From positions 620,001 to 684,000 of the forward strand of contig JBAOKB010000074.1 in the NCBI GenBank assembly GCA_037044905.1: a stretch of DNA of 64,000 nucleotides, in the 5' to 3' direction. The notes below the pieces were generated by a model, which saw only the letters and a list, made by a program, of their open reading frames with translations, ran no database searches and was not told the DNA's origin. Of this stretch, positions 20,463 through 30,110 are shown in pieces (position 1 is the first letter of the stretch; the number at the start of each line of letters is the position of its first letter). Origin of the DNA: Hortaea werneckii. Lineage: Eukaryota; Ascomycota; Dothideomycetes; Mycosphaerellales; Teratosphaeriaceae. Made by a program: the position numbers and the translations under genes.

Positions 20463-22481
20463 CTAACTGAGTCTGACGAGCTGGACATCTCGATCGGACT
20501 CAGGCCATGCCTCGCCTTTCGCAATTCCATGAACGTAAGCGTCCCCAACAAGTCGGCATGCCTGTCCGTTCGGACGAAGCACAAATGGAAACGGTGCGCC
20601 TTCAAGCAGCCATACTTCATCGCCTTTCCTCGCCTTTGCAGGCACCCAGCCTATATATCCGTTTGATGTTGACGACAGAACTCGACTCGCCTCAATATAA
20701 TGATGGAAGCCATCTGGTTGTAAATGATATTTGAGATGCTGCCGCACTGTTTGAAGGGCACTTTCACAAGCATCGCCGCCGTGGAGCTTGGACCAGTTTT
20801 CGAACACATATGTTCTCAAAGCCGATTCCCACAGGTGATGGATCGGCCTTTTACCATCGCGTGACGGACGTCGCTGCAGTACGAGCTCTTTGCTTTTGTC
20901 TGACCGGAACGAGCGCCCTTGCACCAGTAGAGTAGCAAAGGTGTCCATGACATACTTTCCGGCATAGGCGTGCCCTTTTTGACTGGCAAAACCAAGACAG
21001 CGGAGGTACCATTGTAGAAGGTCATCGGTGGCAGCTGAATCACCCCACCCCTGACTTCGGAACGGCTGGTTCCAGACATCGCAGGTTGATGGCGGCACCG
21101 AATGAGCAAGCATTGACGAAAGTGAGCCGAGCTTGAAACCCCGGGCACAGAGGATGTTCCTCTCCGTGCGACTTTCCCACGGTCGGAACCGTGAATTCAT
21201 ACCACCCGCAAAATGGTACGGGGACTCGTTTGAGTAAAATCCAAATACGCGAGAACAGGCCTCGTTGTGTGCATGCACCATTGGCACCCATGAGGGCCGC
21301 CACGACAAGCGGGGCTGAAACTCCGCTCCAGCCATAGCCAACATGACAGCAGGGCTAATCGTACTCTCAGCTGGGGTGGTGAGAATCGATAATGCCAGAC
21401 GCTTCCATAGCTCCGGCAGAGATAGCCTGTAATCTGGTTTAAGAGTTTGCTGCTCTGCGAGGAAGGGTAATGCCTTAAGTCCAAACAAGAAATCCTGGAT
21501 TTTTGAGCAAGCCAATGAAGTCCGAGCAAAATCGAAAGTGTCCAAGAAATGCTGCAAAGAGCTATGGTAAGAGCCGTTTCGCCAGTGATGTATTGTTCTG
21601 ATCATCCCAGATATGTGACTGTGTGTCCATAAGGGTGTGGCGGCCACTAAGTCTGTGGTCTCTACTGGCAGATAAAGCGCATCCCACATGTCGCAAGCAG
21701 ATGAGACCTGCTCAAAACTTGCACAGTACTGACCATAATGGAATAGACATTGCTGCCCAAGAGAAGCTTCCTGGAGAACCCATAAGCGATAGAACCAACG
21801 GCTGCCCCACAGCTCAGACATTGCATCCATTGCCCCCTGCAGCGAAGGTGGAGGCGCCCAGACACAGTCCGAGCAACACGAGCATTCGAATCTGTAACGG
21901 AACAGATTCGCTTTGCTTGCAAAGTGAGCATCGAGCGTCTTTCTCACAACGAGGCCAGGGCTTGTGAAACGTCTAAAAGCGTCCATTTGCATTTCTGGTA
22001 GCTTCGACGCTTCGTGGAGGATTCCGGTCATCCAAAGTGCGATAGCTCCTGGAAGTGAGCTCTCGCCGAGCCAAATCAGGACGCGTTTGGCCTGGGAATA
22101 TATCCGACCCATTGTGTCACTTGCTCGTTCCTCTCTGCGAGAGGTCCTTTGGTTGATACATATGGCGTCGGCCCAGAGCCTACGAGCCTCCGTAGTGTGT
22201 CGAAAAGCCCGCAATGCCGAATGCAAAGAGCTCGTGATTCTAAAGGGAACGGAATTGAGGTAAATTTCTCTTTCTCGGGTTGATTTGCCCCATACATAGG
22301 ATATGGCCTCATAATCGCCAGCGCTCCTCAGCGACGCCGGTTGCAAGTCAGCCCGGAGCACATCTTCAAAACTTCCCGGGTGCAAGACTAATATTCTGAT
22401 TTCATTACGCTTCAGAGGCAGGTGCGAGCGAATGAACACGGCCGAGTTTTTGCTCTTGTACTCAGGCTGGGTAATAGCCAT
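20463..22481 (-). CDS. HET-domain protein, copy 2 (intact)
   Basis: A single 672-codon frame without intron. It has the three HET blocks: YEAISYVWGKSTREREIYLN, LWADAICINQRTSRREERAS, and RWFYRLWVLQEASLGQQCLF, with the IYSQAKRVLIWLGESS segment between them. The C-terminal part (ARGFKLGSLSSMLA, then WVPAKARKGDEVWLLEGAPF and VGDAYVHGIAKGEAWP) matches the regulatory half of HET copy 1 and of the HET-6/TOL-like group. HET proteins trigger programmed cell death after fusion with an incompatible strain. No NACHT or WD repeats are fused here, so the partner is unknown. Same strand and tandem order with copy 1 suggest a local duplication, old enough that identity is modest. Confidence 0.9.
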   Translation of the reverse strand: MAITQPEYKSKNSAVFIRSHLPLKRNEIRILVLHPGSFEDVLRADLQPASLRSAGDYEAISYVWGKSTREREIYLNSVPFRITSSLHSALRAFRHTTEARRLWADAICINQRTSRREERASDTMGRIYSQAKRVLIWLGESSLPGAIALWMTGILHEASKLPEMQMDAFRRFTSPGLVVRKTLDAHFASKANLFRYRFECSCCSDCVWAPPPSLQGAMDAMSELWGSRWFYRLWVLQEASLGQQCLFHYGQYCASFEQVSSACDMWDALYLPVETTDLVAATPLWTHSHISGMIRTIHHWRNGSYHSSLQHFLDTFDFARTSLACSKIQDFLFGLKALPFLAEQQTLKPDYRLSLPELWKRLALSILTTPAESTISPAVMLAMAGAEFQPRLSWRPSWVPMVHAHNEACSRVFGFYSNESPYHFAGGMNSRFRPWESRTERNILCARGFKLGSLSSMLAHSVPPSTCDVWNQPFRSQGWGDSAATDDLLQWYLRCLGFASQKGHAYAGKYVMDTFATLLVQGRSFRSDKSKELVLQRRPSRDGKRPIHHLWESALRTYVFENWSKLHGGDACESALQTVRQHLKYHLQPDGFHHYIEASRVLSSTSNGYIGWVPAKARKGDEVWLLEGAPFPFVLRPNGQACRLVGDAYVHGIAKGEAWPESDRDVQLVRLS

Positions 22482-23558
22482 TCCAGACGGAACAAGAAAA
22501 GCGATAGAAAATCCAGATGCGCCTGAGGGGGCAGAGACGTACTTACATTGCCGAGTACAACTGGCCTCCTACCCCGTAGGCGCTGTTGGGTGCTCCCAGA
22601 TGTGCAACCTTGTACCGACCGCAGCGCGCGCATACGTGCGAGGCTGCGGCATACTGGCGCTTGCATGTACAACCAGGGGCAACTTCAAATGCCAGCGCAT
22701 AGAACCACGGGTACTGTGGTACACCATAGCAAAGGCTGCTATTTGGCCTCAGCCCGGATTGTCAAGGCTGAGAGTGACGTTTGAGAGTGACGTTTTCTAA
22801 GCCGCGTAGGCAGTGTGAAGCTCGGCGCGAACAAGCCTAGCATATGTGCGGCGGTAAGTGTAGCTTGGGCGGCTACTGATAGGATGTAGAGCGAGGCAGC
22901 CTGTTGGGCCTTGCCGCCTGTGCTTTATTCCAAGGTACCTAGTTTAATGCAGCCCAATCGCTATGCGGCTTCTTTTTTTTTTCTTTTTGGAAATCCAGGC
23001 GTTTCCAAGGCTGATGTTGTCGATGCATGCCATCAGCAGCCGTGTGCTTAGCAGCTCAAAGGCAAGGATATTGAAGTTGTTGACAGCGGCAGGGCTTCCA
23101 CCTGCAGGGTCTTGCGCGGCTACCTAGGATGCCTAGGTGCGCCTAGTAAGGTACCTAGGTAGGTATGTATGGAATAGCTTCTGCCTCAGGCTTCCAAGAC
23201 CATACAGCTTGGACCTCCACTTCGCAGGAGGCAGCCTTCGCTATTCCGTGCAATCGGGACGTGCGACCTGGGAAAGCCTGAAGTCTGTAAGGCCAGATTA
23301 AGCTCTTCGGTACAGCGTGAACCGTGATATCGTACCACCTTGGGTACTGGCAGGAGGTAAGGCGAGTAAGGGTCCTCGGGTCGTGGCTGGCTTCGGAGCC
23401 GACGCGGAGGCGGGGCTTAGCGCGCACCGCCACATTGCGCATTGATTGTCTCTCGTCTCACCTCAACTCCTGATCACTTGCTACAGTACGCGCCAGCCTT
23501 GTGCAGTCGGAGAGAGAAGCTATCCCGGCATCAGTGAGAACTGCAAATACAAATAATC
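22482..23558. other. Divergent intergenic region between HET copy 2 and SEC9
   Basis: More than 1 kb without a supported gene. It holds a T10 run near 22975, low-complexity T-rich sequence, and a cluster of CCTAGG palindromes at 23120-23166. The promoters of HET copy 2 (minus) and SEC9 (plus) must lie here. Short ORFs on both strands show no motif. Confidence 0.5.
23120..23166. repeat. Cluster of TACCTAGG/CCTAGG palindromes
   Basis: Within 47 bases there are TACCTAGG, GCCTAGG, GCCTAGT and GTACCTAGGTAGGT. Single copies of the same word occur at about 19868, 22936 and 57778. Such CCTAGG-rich patches are common in intergenic DNA of filamentous ascomycetes. The role is unknown. Confidence 0.55.
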
Positions 23559-24987
23559 ATGGGCTGGGGAAAAAGAAGGTGACGCTGACGGCGAGCTGGA
23601 ATCTAAGAGGTCACGACTGTTTGGCGGCAAGAAGGACAAGCCTGCATCACCAGCACCATCTGCCTCTAACCCATATGCCGCTGCACCACCGTCGAATGGA
23701 AATCCATATGCCTCCAAAAGCTCCAACCCATATGCTGGCGCGGATAGCAAGTCCGATCCATACGCCGCGCCGTCTCAGTCCTCATTCAGTCAGCCTCCGA
23801 GCACAACCTACAGCAGTGCAACCCTAACAAGCGAGTCTGGTAATCCGCCAGCATACAGTGCAGGCGCTGGCTTTTCGAACAGGGGCGCAACCTCGCCGGC
23901 ACCCGGCTCTCTGAATGGAGCGCCACCCAGATATTCAGCAGCTGGAGCGAGTAGCTACGGGCAGGTTGGTGGCTACGGCAGCAACCCTTACGGCAGCGGT
24001 GGAAGCATCGCTCAGCCTAGCCGTGGCGCCGGAGGTTATGGCGGCCTGGGAAGAAGCAACAGTCAGGAAACCATGGGCACAGACGCAGGCCGCAGTGCTC
24101 TTCTTGGAGATGCAGCGCAGAGAGCTCAGCAAAACCCCTCTCCAGCGCCCCAACAGGCAGCTGACCCAAGTTATTCCAACGCTGGCGGATATGAGTCTTC
24201 CGAGATGCCGGGTGGCTATGGCGGCGCGCCAGAGCTCACGGAGGAGGAGCAGGAAGAGCAGGAGGTGGCCGCAATCAAGGGTGAAACTAAAGAGATCAAG
24301 AGGGAGGACGTTCAGCGCCTACGAAATGCTCGCCGTATTGCTGAACAGGCTGAGATGACTGGACGTGATACCCTGGCTCGCCTAGGGGCCAGGGCGATCG
24401 CATCCATAACACCGAGCGCAACTTAGATATGGCAAGCAACCACAACCGCTTGGCCGAGGAGAAGGCACGTGAGCTCAGAACGCTAAACCGCAGCATGTGG
24501 GCAGTGCACGTCAGCAATCCGTTTACAAAGGAGTCGCGGCGACGTGCAGGGGAAGAGATTGCGCTGACAAACATCAGGCGGAAAGGAAGCAAAGAGATGA
24601 TACGACACAAGCAGCTATCAGCAGCTCGACACGCCATCAAAAGCAGAACCGTGACTTGAGTGGAAACATCATCAGACAAGGCAACTCCAGGACCTTGGCC
24701 GATCGCCAAAAGTTCCAGTTCGAAGCGGACAGTGAAGATGACGAGATGGAGAATGAGATAGAGGACAGCTTGTAAGTCACACCGCGTGCATCTTCGCCTT
24801 CAGCTCTAGGCTAACAAATATCAGGGAGGCATTGCACCTCGGCGCTCAAAGAATCAATAACATTGGAAAGCATATGGGCGAGGAGATCGAAAGTCAGAAT
24901 AACCGTCTTGATGGTATCACCACTAAGACGGACAAGGTTGACGATCAGATCGCGCTGAACAGGCATAGGCTGCAGAACATTAGGTAG
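23559..24987 (+). CDS. SEC9: SEC9/SNAP-25-type t-SNARE for exocytosis, three frame changes
   Basis: A plasma-membrane Qb+Qc SNARE that pairs with Sso1 and Snc for exocytic vesicle fusion; essential in yeast. The N-terminal 200 residues are Asn-Pro-Tyr and Gly/Ser-rich (SNPYAAAPPSNGNPYASKSS), as in fungal SEC9. The Qb SNARE helix is near residues 255-320 (RRIAEQAEMTGRDTLARLGA, QGDRIHNTERNLDMASNHNR) and the Qc helix is at the end (IGKHMGEEIESQNNRLDGIT, DQIALNRHRLQNIR). A 53-nt intron lies at 24772-24824 (GTAAGT..CAG). The frame changes: +1 in the A5 run at 23570-23574 just after the start (MGWGK then EGDADGELESKRSRLFGGKK), -1 at 24390 (LGA/QGDRIHN) and -1 near 24563 (EEIA/ADKHQAERKQRDD). The corrected length is 458. 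Because the gene should be essential and both SNARE helices are perfectly kept, assembly indels are more likely than decay. Confidence 0.85.
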
Positions 24988-25638
24988 CTTGTAAACATCA
25001 AGAAGGACTAATAAGTGGAATCGGTTTGGCGCTTGGTGGTCATCAAGCATTTGAGAGGCGTTGAGGCGCGTTTGAGGAGAGTTTTCTCTCCTGAAGACTG
25101 GATTTTGACTCGGTCGTGGTACAGCTACATCCTCGATACCTATGTAAATTCGCAAATAGGGACTACAACGAATTCCTTGCGAAGATGCCTTTTGCGTACC
25201 TGCACGTTTAGTAGCTAGCTGGTCAGGTCAGTCCTTCGCCACTCATTCGATGCAGTCGCCTAGGGCTGGGGTCCAGAGGCTGGCGGGGTGACGGAAATCG
25301 TATTATCTCCTATGACCATCTCAAATCCTCTGAAATGCATTATTCGTTCGTATGCTGCTTCACTTTCATGCCTGACCAGCGCATTTAGGCGCTTATCGAT
25401 AGGGGAAGTCTCGGCATTGGCTCCGACGTCACACGTCAACTGCAGGTCGATCTGAACGAACAAATACGTGTTTGGGGCTGCATATAACATATGACTGCTC
25501 GTGTGACCTATTGACTTTCTTCACTCCTTAACTTGCAGCTCACTTGCATTTCAGTTCGAATCCTCCTCTTTATCAGCGTAACACATTCCACCCTCAGCAT
25601 CTCAATGTCGTGAGCAAAACTTCACGGCAGCATTCACC
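24988..25638. other. Intergenic, no gene seen
   Basis: This is the 3' flank of SEC9 and the promoter of the LanC-like gene. A B-box-like GTTCGAATCC at 25554 has no matching A box or cloverleaf, so it is not a tRNA. Nothing else was recognised. Confidence 0.5.
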
Positions 25639-26862
25639 ATGCCGCCAAGGTATTTCAAAAACGACGCGCCGTTGGCGAGGAGAGGTAAACTCGCTACCTG
25701 CAGAAGTTCAAGGCTAATGTATGCTGACCCTACGTGCAGATCCTCGTCGACAGCTCGAAGCTTCACTGACCCGTCTCGTCAACGACAACCCGCCTGCGAA
25801 ATGCGCACTTGGCGGCGGTCTCTTCCACGGACCGGTCAGTGTAGCCTACACTTTCCTCGTCCTGCAACAGCTCTACCCCGACCTCGTCATCGAAGACCAT
25901 GGCCTAGGCACATGGTCAAGCGCGTACCTCAAATATGCACAAAATCACATCCAGAGCTATCCCGGACCGAGAATAGGGAAATGCGGCATCATGGACGATA
26001 TCATGTGTTTGCTTGCGATCGGAGCAGCGAGTAGCAAGGACAAGGATATGGCTGCGAACCTCTGCGATTACAGTGCGGAGGTCTTAGATCCCGGCAGCGA
26101 AAACGAGTTCCTTTACGGCAGAGCAGGATACCTGTACCTTCTACGCTTGATAAAGGCGTCTTTCATGGACGATCCGGAAACACTGCAGCTCATTACTGAT
26201 ACCCAAGAGGATGTCATCGACGCCATCCTGGACTCACCTCGGCCCTGGAAATGGCATGGCAAAGTGTACATTGGAGCCATCCACGGTGCCGTAGGCATCA
26301 TTACCCAGATCGTCCTCACAAACCCGAAGAAGTATGCTGAGAAGTTAGAGGCGGAGCTCGCAGTGTTACTCACATATCAGTATGAGAGTGGCAATTTCCC
26401 GAGCAGCGTGCCGCCGGAGAGGGACCGTCTGGTGCAAGTATGTCACGGTGCGCCGGGAGTGGTTATAAGTCTGGAGAGTATACGTGAATACTTCCCAGCT
26501 TTGAAGGAGAAGATTGAGAAAGCCATTGCGAAAGGAAGGGAGTGCATACTGGAACGTGGGCTTTTGACTAAAGAGCCTTGTCTGTGCCATGGTACGTCAG
26601 ACCCTCGATATCAGGCGATTTCATCATATTAACATTTATTGCAGGCATCAACGGCAACGCTCTCGCCCTCCCAGATGCCGAGTTCGATCACTTCCTCACC
26701 TACACAACTGGCCATGAGATCAAGTCCATGGAGAAAGACGGCATGCTCGAGAAGTCTTCAGCACCGGAGTCGCTCTTCGGTGGCGAAGCCGGCCGGGCGT
26801 GGACATGGGCCGTGGCTGACAAGGGTCTGGATAAGCGGATCTTGGGTTACAATGATCTTTAG
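25639..26862 (+). CDS. LanC-like (LANCL) protein
   Basis: Three exons: 25639-25684, 25740-26591 and 26645-26862, with introns GTAAAC..CAG (55 nt) and GTACGT..CAG (53 nt); 371 residues. It is the eukaryotic LanC-like fold, an alpha/alpha toroid related to lantibiotic cyclases. Visible family blocks are LYGRAGYLYLLRLI, GAIHGAVGIITQIVL, the zinc-site motif VCHGAPGVV (Cys-His-Gly), and LCHGINGNALAL, whose CHG is restored exactly by the second intron (CHG split as CAT G/GC), then ESLFGGEAGRAWTWAVAD. Cys of the first CHG, and Cys and His of the second, are the expected Zn2+ ligands. Mammalian LANCLs bind glutathione and add it to dehydroamino acids; the same role here is inference. There is no lanthipeptide precursor or other cluster gene nearby, so a housekeeping role is likely. 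Confidence 0.92.
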
Positions 26863-27319
26863 GAAGCATTGCAAAAGCGGAGCGGAGATACCCAATACTA
26901 GCAGCGAAAATTGAATGCTTACGGTTTATGATGATCACGATGGTGATGATGACGATGGTTGCATTGATAGCTGCCACCATAGCTACCTAAGTCGAGAAGG
27001 CAATTTGCATCCGCTTTCATCTCGACTCGTCTCGTATACCACCAGGTCTCGTGCCGACATGGGCCTCTCTATTTCTTTTATTTCTTTTTTTTTTTTTTTC
27101 TCGGTCTCCGAGAATTCGCTCAAGGCAAATGAGACAGCTGCATCATCTGGGTGATCGAAGTGACAAATGACGGGATGGATAATCATGTTGGTTGCTCAGA
27201 CAAACGACAATGATAAGAAATGGGTGGCCATACACAGTTCTGACTACCAAATGAATAAAAAACTACGCCACCTGCCCATAACGCCCTGCGTACTCCAACC
27301 TCCGGCTTTCCGCGCTCTA
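26863..27319. other. Intergenic with a long T run
   Basis: This is the 3' flank of the LanC-like gene. There is a GATGATGACGATG microsatellite near 26940-26957 and a long T run at about 27087-27101, preceded by TTTCTTTTATTTC. No gene was recognised. Confidence 0.5.
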
Positions 27320-27574
27320 CTACGGGTAATAATACCCATAGACGAATTCGGCGTTAGCAGTAAACTGATCATTCACATTAATGTTCGAGTGGAGATTACA
27401 CGTCCCCGTGCTAAACTGATACGTGAAGCTGGTGGAACCAAGGTCGGCGTCGCTCACAGTGAGGCACTGGTAGAAGCTGTTGATCACGCTGCTGGAGCGC
27501 AGCGTGTAGGATCCCGCGATGGTCTGGCCGCAGCGGATGCCGATCGGTGTTCGACTCAGGCAGCCACCGGAGAT
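27320..27574 (-). other. Open frame resembling the terminal exon of a small secreted Cys protein
   Basis: Reading the minus strand from 27574 gives 84 codons to TAG at 27322-27320, with protein-like content: GGCLSRTPIGIRCGQTIAGS, NSFYQCLTVSDADLGSTSFT, FSTGTCNLHSNINVNDQFTA and AEFVYGYYYP at the end. Four cysteines, many Ser/Thr/Asn and no charged runs fit a fungal secreted protein. It begins right after a TAG (27577-27575) in the context CAATAG/ATCTCC, which could be an intron acceptor, but I could not find a convincing upstream exon with an ATG and signal peptide. It may be a true last exon or a truncated relic. No start codon was assigned. Confidence 0.35.
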
Positions 27575-27930
27575 CTATTGCCAGATATCAATGGTGCTGG
27601 TAACAATAAGTCTTTCAAGGTTGCGACTAGTTCATTTTCATAGTGTGGAAGTCACTCCGCTTTCTAGCGTTTTCTTCTCAAACCTTCTGATAACTTGCAA
27701 GCTATCGTAATGGCCCATGTCGGTATTGAAACCAGTTAGCGCTCTATGGTAGAAAAGTAAAAGCGGGGGATGGAAGAAGGTGGATATGCAAGTACAAGTG
27801 CCAAGGCGATAAAAGCTACAGCTAAGGAGGTTGACCCGGAGCTTATGTGTTCTGATTAGACTTCCTTCCTCACGGAAAAGACTACCCACACACATACATC
27901 CACATGCCAGTCGGAACTTAGTGGCAGATC
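27575..27930. other. Intergenic between the Cys-rich frame and the dehydrogenase gene
   Basis: If the preceding open frame is an exon, its first exon should be here (minus strand); I found no good signal-peptide exon. It also holds the 3' flank of the dehydrogenase gene. Confidence 0.4.
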
Positions 27931-29655
27931 TTAAGACTGCGTCGGCATGTTTACGCTCGACTTGGTCGAGACCGCATCCTGCGCCTGCCAGAAGCTCGTC
28001 ACAGTCTTCTGCTGGGTGTAGAAGTTCATACCGGGCTTGCCGTAAAAGGTGTTGGCACCGCCGCCGGCAACGGACTTCTTGTTGCCGGTGAAGGAGAACA
28101 TAGGCAGTGGGACTGGGATAGGGACGTTGATACCGACCTGGCCGGCTTCGATCTCCTTCTGGAAGCGGGTCGCGGTTGCGCCGGAGCGAGTGAAGATTGC
28201 TGCGCCGTTGCCGTATTCGTTGTCGTTGATGAGCTGGATCGCTTCGTCCAAGGTAGGTACATTGAGACAGACGAGCACTGGTCCGAAGATTTCTTCGCGG
28301 TAGCAGGTCATCTCCGGCTTGACGTTGGTGATGATGGTAGGTCCTACCCAGTTACCGTTCGGGTACTTCTCTGGCTTTTGGCCTCTGCCATCGAGAGCAA
28401 TCGTGGCGCCTTCTTTCTCAGCCGTGGCAATCAATGCCTCGATGCGTTCTTTAGCCTGAGGAGAGATGACCGGTCCAAGGTCCGCACCTTCCTCAAAGCC
28501 GCCGTTCATGTTCAGTTGTCTTGCGCGCTCAGCAATCTCCGGAGCCCATTCGCTCGTCTCACCAACAAGTACGAGTGTAGACAGAGCCATACACCTTTGA
28601 CCGGCGGCGCCGAACGCAGCACCGGCAATGGCGTTCAAGGCATGGTTCTTGTTGCAGTCCGGCAGCACAGCAGCATGATTCTTAGCACCCAAGTTCGCCT
28701 GACATCTCTTGCCATTCTCAGAGGCACGCTTGTAAATGTACTCGCCTGCCTTGTTGCTTCCAACGAAAGAGATAGCCTTAATAGCTGGCTCATCAAGGAT
28801 GAAATCCACCGTCTTCGCAGAGCCATGAATAATGTTGATAACACCCGGAGGGAAGCCGGCCTTCTCAGCGAGCTCCGCGAGGATCATACACGCGCCTGGG
28901 TCGCGCTCAGACGGCTTAATAATGCAAGTGTTACCAGTGATGGTCGCAATCGGAATCGTCCACAAGGGAATCATAGCCGGGAAGTTGAAGGGGCAGATAG
29001 CAGCCACCACGCCCAAAGGCTCCTTGTACGACCGCGTCTCCATATCCTTAGCCACCTCGAGGACTTCGCCTTGCATCTGTGTCGTAATACCGCAAGCCGT
29101 TTCAGCCACTTGCAATCCTCGCAGCACGTCACCCTTCGCATCGGCAAACGTCTTGCCCTGCTCCAGCGTGATGCTGGCGGCCAAACGATCCCAGTGCTCT
29201 CTGATCAAGCCGACGTACTTGAACATGATCTGTTGCCTTGCCAACAAGCTGGTCTTCTTCCACGATTCGAAAGCCTTCTCTGCGCTCGCTACTGCGGCCT
29301 TCATTTCCGCATCGGTGTTCTGAGGCACACGGGTGACGAGGTTGTTGGTCGCCGGGTCGTGGAGCTCGATCCATTGGTCCGCTTTGGATGGGACAAACTT
29401 GTTGTCGATGAACATTTGGGTATCTACGGGCTGACCGATCTGGTCATGGTTGCTCGGGTACTCGACGGGGGAGCTGGCAGCGGTCGTTGTTGCGGCTTGG
29501 AACTGCCTGGCAGTAGCATGGATACGCCGTACGGCATTTTGCGAAGCTTGCTGCGGGTGATGAGGCATTCTGCAGGCCCGCGAGGTGGCCGTGACTGCTG
29601 GTCGGAGGGAGAGGCTCTGCAGAGTTCGGGTGGAGATGGCTCGTCTGGCGACCAT
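27931..29655 (-). CDS. Methylmalonate-semialdehyde dehydrogenase (CoA-acylating), mitochondrial
   Basis: An ALDH6-family enzyme. It oxidises methylmalonate or malonate semialdehyde to propionyl- or acetyl-CoA in valine, uracil and beta-alanine breakdown. One 574-codon frame. Residues 1-60 are rich in Arg, Ser, Thr and Gln (MVARRAISTRTLQSLSLRPA), a likely mitochondrial presequence. The core carries SYKEPLGVVAAICPFNFPAM (ALDH6-type), IIKPSERDPGA, ISFVGSNKAGEYIYKRASEN, CQANLGAKNHAAVLPD and the catalytic-cysteine motif GAAGQRCMALS. The Asn-His-Ala segment (GAKNHAAV) with no general-base Glu is typical of the CoA-dependent ALDH6 group. It ends with GKPGMNFYTQQKTVTSFW. No frame problems. A 446-codon frame on the opposite strand is a shadow. 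Confidence 0.95.
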   Translation of the reverse strand: MVARRAISTRTLQSLSLRPAVTATSRACRMPHHPQQASQNAVRRIHATARQFQAATTTAASSPVEYPSNHDQIGQPVDTQMFIDNKFVPSKADQWIELHDPATNNLVTRVPQNTDAEMKAAVASAEKAFESWKKTSLLARQQIMFKYVGLIREHWDRLAASITLEQGKTFADAKGDVLRGLQVAETACGITTQMQGEVLEVAKDMETRSYKEPLGVVAAICPFNFPAMIPLWTIPIATITGNTCIIKPSERDPGACMILAELAEKAGFPPGVINIIHGSAKTVDFILDEPAIKAISFVGSNKAGEYIYKRASENGKRCQANLGAKNHAAVLPDCNKNHALNAIAGAAFGAAGQRCMALSTLVLVGETSEWAPEIAERARQLNMNGGFEEGADLGPVISPQAKERIEALIATAEKEGATIALDGRGQKPEKYPNGNWVGPTIITNVKPEMTCYREEIFGPVLVCLNVPTLDEAIQLINDNEYGNGAAIFTRSGATATRFQKEIEAGQVGINVPIPVPLPMFSFTGNKKSVAGGGANTFYGKPGMNFYTQQKTVTSFWQAQDAVSTKSSVNMPTQS

Positions 29656-30110
29656 CGTGGATGCTGTTGCGATTCAGCCTCCAAGCTATGCGAGCAGAAG
29701 AAGCTGTCGTCCAGCTAAAGCGACAGTCTCGGATAAGAGGGGTTTTGCAGTTGTTCAACTTGGAAGGGAGCAAGACAAGTCAATGCCGACAAGCTGTTGT
29801 ATTGGTGACGGGCATAGACGAAGGAAGCTCCGCAGTGTTCATGTGGGGCCCCGCCATTGCCGCTAGGCCGAGGTCAAACTTGCCTGAGTCGGCCGATGAT
29901 AAGCGCTTATACCAAAGACATCGACGGACCAAAGGCAATGGCATGGCAACAATTGGAAGTAATATTGACCAAAGTATTGTATGGCTATGATCCGCTGCGG
30001 TAGCGCTGCAATGCTACATGGTAATTCTACAGTCATTTTCAGAACGTGGTCACACCCTCCTTCTCCCATATCTTCTAGGCCAACGCAGTCCAATCTGCAT
30101 TTCATCTCCC
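29656..30110. other. Intergenic, no gene seen
   Basis: This is the promoter of the dehydrogenase gene (minus) and the 3' flank of the FUN30-type gene (minus). No RNA gene or repeat was recognised. Confidence 0.5.

Noticed and set aside
17608..22481. HET pair as part of a larger defence or biosynthetic island
   Set aside because: Flanking genes (DUF1295, SEC9) are housekeeping; no NLR, PKS, NRPS or transposase genes are nearby.
25540..25575. B-box-like GTTCGAATCC
   Set aside because: No A box, acceptor stem or anticodon arm around it; not a tRNA.
28378..29718. 446-codon plus-strand ORF
   Set aside because: It lies fully antisense to the methylmalonate-semialdehyde dehydrogenase, has no motif and follows the third-codon pattern of that gene.
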